Shown here piece after piece: positions 8,817 through 17,252 of a stretch of 64,000 nucleotides of DNA (the first letter of the stretch is position 1; the number at the start of each line of letters is the position of its first letter). Origin of the DNA: Bacteroidota bacterium (GTDB taxonomy: Bacteria; Bacteroidota; Ignavibacteria; OLB7); NCBI GenBank assembly GCA_018266795.1, contig JAFDZV010000044.1, positions 1 through 64,000 of the forward strand. The letters run 5' to 3'. The notes under the pieces are model-generated. The model was not told where the DNA came from. It was given only the letters and a program-made list of their open reading frames with translations, and made no database searches. The translations under genes were made by a program, and so were the position numbers.

Positions 8817-9734
8817 TCAGTACCCGAAGCCGCGCAGCCTGTTCTCGTTCTGCCGCCATTCGTCGCGGACCTTCACGAAGAGCTCCAGATACACCGGCAC
8901 CTCCAGAAACTCTTCCACGTTCGCGCGCGCCCGCTCGCCAAGGCGCTTCAACGCCTCTCCCTTCTGGCCGATCACGATGCGCTTCTGCGTCTCTCGCTCC
9001 ACAACGATCTCCGCACTGATGAAGGTTTTCGCAGGAGCCTCACGCTCCTTGAACTCGACTACCACCACTTCCACGGAGTACGGGATCTCCTGCTTGTAGA
9101 GCTTCAGAACCTGCTCGCGAATCAGCTCGCTCACGAAGAAACGCTGCGGCTGCTGGCTGATCAGCTCGGGATCGTACAGCGGCGGCCCCTCCGGCAGATG
9201 CCCGGCAATCAGGTTCATCAACGCATCCACATTGTCGCCATGCTTCGCCGAGATCGGAATCACATCCAGGAACGCTCCCATGTTCATGAAACGCTCCATC
9301 ACCGGAAGCATCACCTTCTTGTCGTGCAGCGTGTCCACCTTGTTGATGGCCAGCACAACCGGCTTGCGAAATCCGGCCACTCCCTCCAGCGGCGTAGCGG
9401 CCAAGCGTTCCAGATCCGGAGCGTTCGCATCAAGCATCAGCAGCACGATGTCGCAGTCCGTCAACGCCGTCTCCACATACCCCAGCATCTTCTGCTGCAG
9501 CAGATAGTGCGGCGTCAGCACGCCCGGTGTGTCCAGAAAGATCATCTGCGCCGCATCCGTGGTCATGATTCCCAGCACGCTCTTCCGCGTGGTCTGCGGT
9601 TTCGATGTCACGATCGAAAGCTTGGCGCCAACCAGGCGATTGATCAATGTGGACTTGCCGACGTTCGGTTCGCCGACGATCGCCACGTAGCCTGTGCGAA
9701 ATGCCGATCCTGTCTCCTGTTGCACCGGGGCCAT
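8817..9734 (-). CDS. era: GTPase Era
   Basis: 305 residues, the usual Era length. GTPase motifs: G1 GEPNVGKST (about 21-29), switch region QTTR, G3 DTPG, G4 NKVD and G5 SAKHGDN. The C-terminal KH domain carries QKRIVIGQKGEALKRLGERAR. Era binds 16S rRNA near its 3' end during 30S maturation and couples assembly to growth; it is soluble and peripherally membrane-associated. It follows the LytM-domain gene by 45 bases on the same strand and is probably the last gene of a run with ldcA. Confidence 0.97.
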   Translation of the reverse strand: MAPVQQETGSAFRTGYVAIVGEPNVGKSTLINRLVGAKLSIVTSKPQTTRKSVLGIMTTDAAQMIFLDTPGVLTPHYLLQQKMLGYVETALTDCDIVLLMLDANAPDLERLAATPLEGVAGFRKPVVLAINKVDTLHDKKVMLPVMERFMNMGAFLDVIPISAKHGDNVDALMNLIAGHLPEGPPLYDPELISQQPQRFFVSELIREQVLKLYKQEIPYSVEVVVVEFKEREAPAKTFISAEIVVERETQKRIVIGQKGEALKRLGERARANVEEFLEVPVYLELFVKVRDEWRQNENRLRGFGY

Positions 9735-9779
9735 CTATGCTGTTTCCCTGTTGATTGTCCTGATCTCGATGTCGTCGAA

Positions 9780-10385
9780 TTATCGTTCCCTGAGCACGGT
9801 CTGCGGATTCAACCGCGTCTGCCCGCGCCACACTTCGAAGTGCACCCGGCCGCTCGATGTGCCAAGTCTCTGCTTCGGCTGCACCGCATGTCCCCGCTTC
9901 ACAACTGCCGCTGCAAGATTGCCGTACACCGTGCGATAGCCGCCGCGGTGAAGCACGATCACAACCGTTCCGTAGCTCGGAAGCCACGATACAACCGAGA
10001 CGCGCCCCGCCGCCGCCGCCGTTACCGCGGAGCCCTTCGGCGCGGAGACGGTGATGCCCGGATTCAGCGTCACGGTGCCGGTCTGTGCGTCCACCTGCTC
10101 ACCGTATCCTTCCAAGATCCTGCGGCCGGTAGTAGGCCAGAGAAATTTCAGCGGGGAGGTCTTCTTCCCCTCCTTCGGCCGGACCACCGGTCCCGCGCGC
10201 CGCGGCGCCGGCCGCACGGCAGCCGCACACACCTTCGCATGCACACGCATGCCGGCTCCGCTTCCAACCGGAACCCGGGAACCCTGCGCGGGCGAAGTCA
10301 GTACCATCCACGAGGCGATGGCGGGGATCAGGATCGACGGTATGGCCTTGCAGAGATGCACCGTGGCAATAGTCTCCGTGCGCAT
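9780..10385 (-). CDS. EnvC-like protein with degenerate LytM (M23) domain
   Basis: About 201 residues from ATG 10385; upstream ATGs would only add a low-quality leader before the signal-like segment AIPSILIPAIASWMVLTSPAQ. Residues about 80-200 follow the M23/LytM fold: GITVSAPKGSAVTAAAAGRV, YGTVVIVLHRGGYRTVYGNL, VHFEVWRG. The zinc ligands seem lost: the HxxxD position reads NPGIT, the catalytic YGHL is YGNL, and only one His remains in VHFEV. Such LytM factors (EnvC, NlpD) do not cut peptidoglycan but activate amidases. It lies between an LD-carboxypeptidase gene and era, consistent with a cell-wall division role in the periplasm. Confidence 0.8.
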   Translation of the reverse strand: MRTETIATVHLCKAIPSILIPAIASWMVLTSPAQGSRVPVGSGAGMRVHAKVCAAAVRPAPRRAGPVVRPKEGKKTSPLKFLWPTTGRRILEGYGEQVDAQTGTVTLNPGITVSAPKGSAVTAAAAGRVSVVSWLPSYGTVVIVLHRGGYRTVYGNLAAAVVKRGHAVQPKQRLGTSSGRVHFEVWRGQTRLNPQTVLRER

Positions 10386-10509
10386 GCGCAGAACTCCTCC
10401 GGCATGTGGTTCACCACCCGGCAGGCCGGCGTATGCTCCGGCTCGTGTATATCGGGATGTCGCGATACGAGCTCCGCTCCCCCTCGGCCCCCAGCTCGGG
10501 AGAATGACC

Positions 10510-11700
10510 TCAACGTACGGCGGCCTCGTCGATGCGGATGGTTCGTGCGTCGGCATCGAGCGTGGCAAGTCCGCCCACCGGCACGGTGAGCTTGCTCTTG
10601 ATATGCCCGATGGAAAGGCCGTAGACCGTGGGCACCTTCAGCGGCTCCAGCAGGCCGTGCACGATCTCCTCCAGCGAGAGCGACATGCGGAACTCACCGC
10701 CGCGCGTCCGCGACTCGCACTTGGTGAAGCGGCCGATTGCTATCCCGGCGCACTTCTGCAGCTTGCCGCCGAGCACGAGCTGCATCAGCATCCGATCCAC
10801 GCGATACGGCTCCTCCTCGACCTCCTCGATGAAGAGGATCTTCCCCTCGGTGTCGATCTCGTACGGAGTTCCCATCAACGCGGTCACCAACGAGAGATTG
10901 CCGCCAACCAACCGCCCCTGTCCGGTTCCGGAAACGATGGTAGAGGCGCGGCGCTCGCTGAACACCTCCCCCTTGAACTCATCGCTCTCGCCGAACTCAC
11001 CCGCCGGCGCGGCGCTCATCACCGTTCGCTTGAACGAGTCCAGCGTGTAGCGATCGAACGTGGAGGATGCCACCGGCCCATGAAAGGCCACCATCCCGGA
11101 GAGCTTGTAGATCGGGTTCACGAGGGCGGTGATGTCGGAATACCCCATGATCACCTTCGGGTTCGCCCGGATGGCCGCCCAGTCCAGCTGTGGGAGGATA
11201 CGCATCACGCCGTATCCGCCGCGCACCGCCATGATGCAGTTCACCTCCGGATCCAGCACGAACTTCATGAACTCCTCCGCACGCGCATCATCCTTGGCGG
11301 AGAGATAGCCGTATGCCTTCGTAAGATGCTCGCCGACCTTCACGTTGAACCCCAGGCTTCTCAGCGTGGCCGCTGCATCCATCGCCTCGCCGTGCGAAAG
11401 GCCGCTTGCCGGAGCAACCAGTGCGATCGTGGATCCCTCCTTCAACGCCGGCGGCTTGATGAGCGGGAGCGGCTGCTCCTTTTCCTTCTCGCCATGCGAA
11501 CGTCTGTGCTCGGCCCGCTTCGGCGCGCCATGCGCCGGGCGCCCCGGCGTGAGGAGCGAATCGTTATGATGGGTGGAGTCAGCCGGAGCAGCCGGCAGAT
11601 AGATCGCCGGCGTGTCCACCTGGGCACGAAGCACCGCGGGTGCGGCCACCGCCCCGCCGATGATGGTCTGGATGAAACGACGTCGAGATCGCGAGCTCAC
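10510..11700 (-). CDS. LD-carboxypeptidase, peptidase family S66
   Basis: 396 residues. The start shows a twin-arginine-type signal, SRSRRRFIQ followed by a hydrophobic stretch ending VLRAQ, so Tat export or membrane anchoring is likely. A linker rich in His, Pro and charged residues (30-75) precedes the S66 domain. The nucleophile elbow is MGYSDITAL, and the other catalytic segments are FIEEVEEEPYR (Glu) and LSIGHIKSK (His). Family members remove the terminal D-Ala from tetrapeptides during peptidoglycan recycling; the classical LdcA is cytoplasmic, so a signal peptide is noteworthy. The gene leads a minus-strand run with the LytM protein and era. Confidence 0.9.
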   Translation of the reverse strand: MSSRSRRRFIQTIIGGAVAAPAVLRAQVDTPAIYLPAAPADSTHHNDSLLTPGRPAHGAPKRAEHRRSHGEKEKEQPLPLIKPPALKEGSTIALVAPASGLSHGEAMDAAATLRSLGFNVKVGEHLTKAYGYLSAKDDARAEEFMKFVLDPEVNCIMAVRGGYGVMRILPQLDWAAIRANPKVIMGYSDITALVNPIYKLSGMVAFHGPVASSTFDRYTLDSFKRTVMSAAPAGEFGESDEFKGEVFSERRASTIVSGTGQGRLVGGNLSLVTALMGTPYEIDTEGKILFIEEVEEEPYRVDRMLMQLVLGGKLQKCAGIAIGRFTKCESRTRGGEFRMSLSLEEIVHGLLEPLKVPTVYGLSIGHIKSKLTVPVGGLATLDADARTIRIDEAAVR

Positions 11701-12078
11701 GATGATTCCGTACCAGCGTTAGACAGTTGTTGAATCGTTGATCGGGGGCGGAGGCGTCTTCGGGTACACGCGCTCGAGACCATCCCTCGCTGAGTGCAGC
11801 CGGCGACGATACGCCCCGGTATGGAGCCTGCGTGGGTCCGGGCCGATACCCGGTTGCCCTCCGTGGGTGCATGGATCGCACGCGCAAGCTGTCCTGTGCC
11901 GACGTCTGGTTCTGCGGGCGGGTGCCGGTTACCCAGGCGGTTGGAAGGGCGCCGGCACGGCATGCCTCGATGGCATACCTGCCGGCACCGGGATCATGAA
12001 AGTACGAATCTTTTCCGCGAATCATTCGCCACCACACACCTTCGCCAGGCCCATCCTCCCCATCTCCCCGAAGAAGCA
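11701..12078. other. Intergenic region with imperfect hairpin
   Basis: About 380 bases between ldcA and the rpsA terminator without a credible gene. At 11951-11966 and 11972-11986 an imperfect inverted repeat (GCCGGCACGGCATGCC against GGCATACCTGCCGGC) could form a stem with a one-base bulge. No promoter pair was found. Confidence 0.4.
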
Positions 12079-12116
12079 GCAAGGCCCGGAACGCGATGAT
12101 GCGTTCCGGGCCTTGC
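12079..12116 (-). terminator. rpsA terminator
   Basis: Perfect 16-bp stem: GCAAGGCCCGGAACGC (12079-12094) with GCGTTCCGGGCCTTGC (12101-12116), loop GATGAT. On the minus strand it is followed by TTCTTC. It lies 23 bases past the rpsA stop. Confidence 0.85.
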
Positions 12117-12139
12117 AAGATCTATCGGACAGATGCGAA

Positions 12140-14044
12140 TCAGCCGTTGGCGTGCTCGCCGCCTTCCTCGTGATGCGCCTCGGCATGAACCGGCTCCGAG
12201 TGCTCGGTCTGCTCCGGTGCAGCGTCCGCCTGAGGGGCCTCCGCCTGAGCGGGTGCTGGTGCCGCCGGCTCCTCTGCGGCCGGTGCCGGATGCTCCTCGA
12301 TGTCCGGATCGGCGGGAGGGACGATCTCCGCAACGCCGGCCGGGGCCGACTGCGGAACCGGATGCAGGCGGTAGTACTCCTCCTGCGCCTCCGCTCCCTT
12401 CGCCTTCAACGCTTCCACCACGGAGAGAACGATCTTCTTCGCTTCCTTGTCGAACTCGATCACCTTCAGCGGGAGGTTGTCCCCCACGCGGAAGAAGCTT
12501 GCGATGCTCTTCACCGGTGCGAAGGCGAGCTGCGAGGTGGGGACGAAGCCGTCCACGCCGTGCGGAAGCTCCACAACAACGCCCTTGTCGATGATGCGGA
12601 CGATCTTCCCCTCCGTCTCGGAGCCCACACGATACTCGTCGGTGAACTCCTCCCACGGGTTCGGGGTCACCTGCTTGTGGCCCAGCGAGATACGGCGCTG
12701 CGCCGCATCGATGCCGAGGATCAGCACCTGCAGGTCCTGCCCCTTCTTCACCATTTCGCCCGGGTGGCGCAGCTTCTTCGTCCAGCTCAGATCCGAGATG
12801 TGCACCAGGCCGTCCACACCCGGCTCCAGCTCCACGAAGACGCCGAAGTTCGCCAGGTTGCGAACCACGCCGGTGTGGATGGAGCCCACCGGATACTTCT
12901 GCAGCAGGGCATCCCACGGATCGGGATCGAGCTGCTTCATGCCGAGCGAGATCTTCTTCTCGTCCTTGTCGATGTTCAGCACCTGCACGTCCACCATCTG
13001 GCCGAGCGAGACCATCTGCGACGGATGCTTGATGTGCTGCGTCCAGGACATCTCGGAGATATGAATCAGGCCCTCGATGCCGCGCTCCAGTTCCACGAAC
13101 GCGCCGTAGTCGGTAAGCGACACCACCTTGCCGGTGAGGCGCTGGCCAACCTGAAGCTTCTGATCGATCGCCTCCCACGGATGCGGTGTGAGCTGCTTCA
13201 GGCCAAGCGAGATGCGGCGGCGCTCCTCGTCGAAATCGAGCACCACTACCTGGATGGTCTCGTCCAGCTTCACCACTTCGCTCGGGTGATTCACGCGGCC
13301 CCACGAGAGGTCCGTGATGTGCACCAGGCCGTCCACGCCGCCGAGATCGACGAAGACACCGAAGTCCGTGATCGCCTTGACCACGCCCTCCAGCACGAGT
13401 CCCTTCTCCAGCTTGGCGAGAATCTCCTCGCGCTGGCCGGCAAGGTTCTCCTCCAGGAGCACCTTGTGAGAGACCACGACATTTTCATTCGGATGATTGA
13501 TCTTCACCACACGAACGTCCATCTCGCGGTTGATGAGCGCGTCGAAATCGCGCACCGGACGGACATCCACCTGCGAACCGGGGAGAAACGCCTCGACGCC
13601 GAGCAGGTCGACAACGAGACCACCCTTGATGCGGCGCGTCACCTTCGCCTTCAGCACATCCTGGGTCTCGTACGCCTTGACGATACGCTCCCAGATGCGC
13701 ATGAAGTCTGCGCGCTTGCGGCTGAGGATCAGTTTGCCGTCGGAATCCTCCACCTTCTCGAGATAGACCTCGACCTCGTCGCCGGGCTTCAGGTCCTCAA
13801 TATTGTTGAACTCGTTGCGCGGCAGCACTCCTTCGGACTTGAAGCCGATATCGATCGAGACTTCATCGTCATTGATCTGAACAACCCGGCCCTTCACGAT
13901 CTCATGTTCCGTGATTTCGCCGAGCGTTCCCTCGTACATCTTTACGAGATCTGCATACTCGCTCGAAGAGTAGTCGCTGTCGCGCTCGAAGCGCGAAACC
14001 TTCTGGCCCTTGGTCTTCCCGCGAAGCATGGTTACCTCTGGCAT
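12140..14044 (-). CDS. rpsA: 30S ribosomal protein S1
   Basis: 634 residues from ATG 14044. Six S1 (OB-fold) repeats are visible, for example [83 protein letters not shown] and [21 protein letters not shown], with the characteristic HISDLSW and ISLGLKQL endings. S1 binds mRNA on the 30S platform and helps initiate on weak ribosome sites. After the last repeat comes an acidic Ala/Pro/Glu tail of about 70 residues ending EEGGEHANG, longer than in E. coli. The start was chosen on AGGAG five bases upstream; a second ATG at 14029 also has GAGG before it. Confidence 0.97.
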   Translation of the reverse strand: MPEVTMLRGKTKGQKVSRFERDSDYSSSEYADLVKMYEGTLGEITEHEIVKGRVVQINDDEVSIDIGFKSEGVLPRNEFNNIEDLKPGDEVEVYLEKVEDSDGKLILSRKRADFMRIWERIVKAYETQDVLKAKVTRRIKGGLVVDLLGVEAFLPGSQVDVRPVRDFDALINREMDVRVVKINHPNENVVVSHKVLLEENLAGQREEILAKLEKGLVLEGVVKAITDFGVFVDLGGVDGLVHITDLSWGRVNHPSEVVKLDETIQVVVLDFDEERRRISLGLKQLTPHPWEAIDQKLQVGQRLTGKVVSLTDYGAFVELERGIEGLIHISEMSWTQHIKHPSQMVSLGQMVDVQVLNIDKDEKKISLGMKQLDPDPWDALLQKYPVGSIHTGVVRNLANFGVFVELEPGVDGLVHISDLSWTKKLRHPGEMVKKGQDLQVLILGIDAAQRRISLGHKQVTPNPWEEFTDEYRVGSETEGKIVRIIDKGVVVELPHGVDGFVPTSQLAFAPVKSIASFFRVGDNLPLKVIEFDKEAKKIVLSVVEALKAKGAEAQEEYYRLHPVPQSAPAGVAEIVPPADPDIEEHPAPAAEEPAAPAPAQAEAPQADAAPEQTEHSEPVHAEAHHEEGGEHANG

Positions 14045-14049
14045 AGTAG

Positions 14050-14054
14050 CTCCT
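14050..14054 (-). promoter_or_regulatory. Shine-Dalgarno site of rpsA
   Basis: AGGAG on the minus strand (14054-14050), 5 bases before ATG 14044. It decides for this start over the much longer open frame that begins at 14362. Confidence 0.6.
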
Positions 14055-14484
14055 ATAGCTGTGACACATACCCTTGAAGGTTCGCCCGGGGAGGAAACCC
14101 GATCGAACTCCAGACGGCGTATCCTGTTTTCAGTCGCGGCCGGGCTGCCGATTTCGTCAGGCGCATGCGCGTTGACGATGACCGCGGACCGAAACGTTGG
14201 ATACTGTCCGGTTGCCTGTGCACGGAGGGAGTGGTTTGGACGACTCCCCACCGGCGGCGGCGGGTAGGTTTTGATTAGTGAACGGATACTGCGAACGGCA
14301 GCCCCTGCGCTCCTCCCCTTCCGTACGGCCATGGTTGGCGTAGGAAAAGAGGAAGACTGCAAAGATATGGGTATTGTGGTGATTCAGGCAAATGTTGAAG
14401 AGAAACCCGATCGAAGGGCGGGGCCGCTATTTCCGACGCGGCTCCCGGTTGATGCCGGCGGAATCGAGCCGAGACATCATCCAT

Positions 14485-14515
14485 TTTGCAAATCGCTTGC
14501 ACGTGCATACATTTG
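14485..14515 (+). promoter_or_regulatory. Bacteroidota consensus promoter of the Fur-family gene
   Basis: TTTG at 14485-14488, a 19-base spacer, then TACATTTG at 14508-14515: an exact match to TTTG-N19-TAnnTTTG. The spacer carries the perfect palindrome TGCACGTGCA (14498-14507), a possible operator. The start codon is only 8 bases beyond the -7 box, so the transcript may be nearly or fully leaderless. Confidence 0.7.
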
Positions 14516-14523
14516 CACTCCAT

Positions 14524-14967
14524 ATGATTCCGGAAAACCAGACTGCGGAGCCGTCCGATCCGATCGACAGCAGATTGCGCGAACATGGGCTTCGCGTGAC
14601 GGTGGCCCGTCGCGGCGTGTACCACCGGCTGCTGGAGGCCAGCGAGCCCCAGTCCGCCGCCCAGATCGAGATGTCGCTGCATGCAGCCGGGATCACGATC
14701 GATCTGGTAACCGTTTACCGCACGCTCGAAACGCTGGAGCGTTGTTCGCTCGTGATGCGGGTGGATCGTCTCCACGAAGGGTGGCGCTATACGGTTCGCT
14801 CGCGCCAGCACAACCACTCCATCGTCTGTTCGGAATGCGGCAGCGCAACCCCGCTGGACGCCTGCGGGCTGAGACGGATCGAGCAGGATCTGGAGCTGAC
14901 CACTGGATACACGAACGTCAGCCATTCACTCCAGTTCTTCGGCACCTGTCCGGAATGCCGGAAGTAG
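14524..14967 (+). CDS. Fur-family metalloregulator (Zur/PerR type)
   Basis: 147 residues from ATG 14524; the open frame extends further upstream but would run through the promoter. It has the winged-helix segment LREHGLRVTVARRGVYHRLLE and the recognition helix region ITIDLVTVYRTLETLE. The dimerisation domain carries the metal-binding residues QHNHSIVC and two CxxC pairs (CSEC and CPEC) for the structural zinc. The protein is a DNA-binding repressor responding to metal or peroxide. The MerC-type gene 17 bases downstream and its His-rich tail make zinc or another soft metal more likely than iron, but this is inference. A palindrome within its own promoter suggests autoregulation. Confidence 0.9.
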   Translation: MIPENQTAEPSDPIDSRLREHGLRVTVARRGVYHRLLEASEPQSAAQIEMSLHAAGITIDLVTVYRTLETLERCSLVMRVDRLHEGWRYTVRSRQHNHSIVCSECGSATPLDACGLRRIEQDLELTTGYTNVSHSLQFFGTCPECRK

Positions 14968-14984
14968 ATAAATAGATTACGGAC

Positions 14985-15524
14985 ATGCACTACCACTCCC
15001 AACGTTACCAGCAGTTGCTGGACAGGTTCGGCGTTTCGGCGTCGACGCTCTGCGCAATTCACTGTGCGGCGGTCCCTTTCCTGATCAGCATCCTTCCCGC
15101 CGTGGGGCTCGGCTTTCTCGGCGGCAGAGCGTTCGAGCTTTCGATGATCGGAATCTCCACCGTGCTTGCCACGTTCAGTCTCGGAAGCTCCTATCGGGTT
15201 CACCGGAAGTTGAACCCGTTGATGATGATGAGCACCGGCATCATGCTGATGCTCTTCAACGTTGTCGGGCATGAATCGCACACAGAGCTTGCAGAGACGC
15301 TCCATCCCTATCTGGCGGCGCTGGGAGGCCTGATGATCGCCAGTGCACACTGGTTGAACATGCGCCTCTGCAGACAGTGCGATCTGTGCGATGAGAAGTG
15401 CGACGTAGCTCATCACCAAGCAGGCGAGCATTCGCACGCGCACCCTCACGGCGATCATCTACATCACGGCGCCGCGGCCAGACCCTCGATGGCTGAAGCG
15501 GAGCCCCGGGAAGAGGTTGCGTAA
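14985..15524 (+). CDS. MerC-domain membrane protein, metal transport candidate
   Basis: 179 residues. The first transmembrane region has Cys pairs as in MerC (STLCAIHCAAVPF), followed by three further hydrophobic segments (MIGISTVLATFSL, LMMMSTGIMLMLFNVV, LAALGGLMIASAHW). The C-terminal tail is metal-binding in character: CRQCDLCDEKCD followed by many His (HHQAGEHSHAHPHGDHLHH). MerC proteins carry mercury ions across the inner membrane; copies paired with Fur-type regulators in Bacteroidota are more likely to handle zinc. The gene is 17 bases after the regulator and surely cotranscribed with it. Confidence 0.85.
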   Translation: MHYHSQRYQQLLDRFGVSASTLCAIHCAAVPFLISILPAVGLGFLGGRAFELSMIGISTVLATFSLGSSYRVHRKLNPLMMMSTGIMLMLFNVVGHESHTELAETLHPYLAALGGLMIASAHWLNMRLCRQCDLCDEKCDVAHHQAGEHSHAHPHGDHLHHGAAARPSMAEAEPREEVA

Positions 15525-15647
15525 TCGTAGTTGAACGAACGCCCTGCCGTTCGATTGGAACCTGAATGCGTTCGCTCGTGCGGCGGCACACATGCGGCGC
15601 GGAACCGTTTCAGGGCGGCGAAGGCTGTTGAACATGCCGGCAGGCGC

Positions 15648-17252
15648 CTATCGGGCATCCACCACATCACCGACATAACTCACGCGCACCCCTTCGGGAA
15701 GAGATCCGGAGAACGTGGTGAGCTCCTCCCGCAACGCCCGGCTTCCGGCGGTTACGGCGTAGAAGGTCACCGTCTCGCTTCCGCACACGACGTTGTTGCC
15801 GATGGTCCATCTGCCAACGGCGTTCCAGCCGGGAGGCACGCCGCCGTCCCTTGCGAGCCACGTATCGTAAACGATGGCGAGCGCAACACCATGCTCGCGA
15901 GCAATGCGCGCGGTCTCCTGCGGCGACGTGCGCCCGGCCATGCGAAGTCGCGCGGTCTCGAGCGACCCGAGGCCGTAGATGTCCACGAGATGAATGTCCG
16001 CAAGCCAGCAGATGGCACCGATGTCGTTGGCGGCCACGGCCGTCCCCCTCCCGTACTGCCGCAGGAAGAGCCCCATCTGATACTGTTGCCGGTAGATGTT
16101 CGCCGTTGCAGTCGGGGTTACCAGAACCTTGGAGCCGCGATGGAGAAAGGGAAGCATTGCAATCAGAAGGGCGGCCGTTGCAAGGATCCTGCCACCTCGG
16201 ACGTTCCCGGCTCTCTGGCGAAGCTCGGTCATGAGTTCGCACCACGACGGCATTGTGGCGATCACGAACAACCCAACCAGGTAGGCCTCGTATCGATGGA
16301 ACCAGCCGATGCCGGCGAACTGCAGGTGCAGAACCGCCGTGGCGAGCACCGCAGTCTGCATCACGCCGCGCACGGTGAAGAGCGTTCGCTGGCGCATCAA
16401 TGTGTGCAGCATCGCGCCAGCGCCGGCGGCCAGCATCAGAAGCAGGTGCGGCTCGTGCACCAGCCGCGTGTAGGCCCCCTCGGTGATGAAGGTCCGGATG
16501 CCGGCCAGCGTGTCGAGGGATGGAACATTCCCCTTCAGCAGGATCGGATTGGGTAGGAACAACCACCCGTGCGCGGTCGCGAAGATGCCGTAGCAGACAA
16601 CGGGAAGCGCGCCGAGCAGGAGGAGTGCGGCTGCCAGGGCAGGACGCCGGCGCAGAATGAACAGCAGCGCAACCACGCCAACCATCATCGCCCCTTCGTA
16701 GCGGATCGTTGTCAGGAACGGCGCGGCAACCAGCAGAGCGGTGGCCGAGAGTTGCCGGCCGGCCAGGACGCGTGCGGCTCGATAGACGAAGAAGAGGGCA
16801 ATCGCCGCGTGTACCACATGCTCCAATCCGCAGAAGATCACCGGCACCAGCGGGAAGAAGAGCACCAGCGCGGCCAGCCCGATGAACGTTCCGGTCCGGC
16901 CGATCTCCATGGCTCCGAGGATTCGATACGCCATCGCCAGGAACACCACGGCCGCAGTGATGTTCAGAATGAGCGGCGCAAGCGCGTTGGCGCCGGCAAC
17001 CGCATAACTCCCCGAGAGCAGAATCAGCCAGAGAGGTGATGATGACGATGAAGAGAATTCGTACGGCGTGACGCCCCACACGCCGTGCTCGACGATGTTT
17101 CTCGCCATCGACATGTGGATGTACGGATCGTCCAGCGCGTAGACGAAGGTTCCCTGATTCATGTGCAGCGAGACACAGAGGACTGCGCCGACCTGCAGAA
17201 GCAGAAACGCCAGGGCGGCCGCAAGCGGCCAGTGCCGTTGCATGCGGCTCAT
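15648..17252 (-). CDS. Multi-pass GT-C type glycosyltransferase-like membrane protein
   Basis: 534 residues with about ten hydrophobic helices. The first periplasmic loop reads YALDDPYIHMSMARNIVEHG, the DDxY pattern typical of GT-C enzymes that use polyprenyl-phosphate sugars. Helices follow through residue ~390 (for example LAALVLFFPLVPVIF, MVGVVALLFILRRRPALAAALLLL), then a soluble C-terminal domain of about 150 residues. It probably glycosylates lipid or surface polymer precursors in the inner membrane. Its start overlaps the stop of the preceding large exported protein by 4 bases, so the two are translationally coupled. The acceptor is unknown. Confidence 0.75.
   Translation of the reverse strand: MSRMQRHWPLAAALAFLLLQVGAVLCVSLHMNQGTFVYALDDPYIHMSMARNIVEHGVWGVTPYEFSSSSSSPLWLILLSGSYAVAGANALAPLILNITAAVVFLAMAYRILGAMEIGRTGTFIGLAALVLFFPLVPVIFCGLEHVVHAAIALFFVYRAARVLAGRQLSATALLVAAPFLTTIRYEGAMMVGVVALLFILRRRPALAAALLLLGALPVVCYGIFATAHGWLFLPNPILLKGNVPSLDTLAGIRTFITEGAYTRLVHEPHLLLMLAAGAGAMLHTLMRQRTLFTVRGVMQTAVLATAVLHLQFAGIGWFHRYEAYLVGLFVIATMPSWCELMTELRQRAGNVRGGRILATAALLIAMLPFLHRGSKVLVTPTATANIYRQQYQMGLFLRQYGRGTAVAANDIGAICWLADIHLVDIYGLGSLETARLRMAGRTSPQETARIAREHGVALAIVYDTWLARDGGVPPGWNAVGRWTIGNNVVCGSETVTFYAVTAGSRALREELTTFSGSLPEGVRVSYVGDVVDAR

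Noticed and set aside
11738-14077. 779-codon plus-strand frame
   Set aside because: Antisense to rpsA; repeated HLRR-type wording mirrors the S1 repeats.
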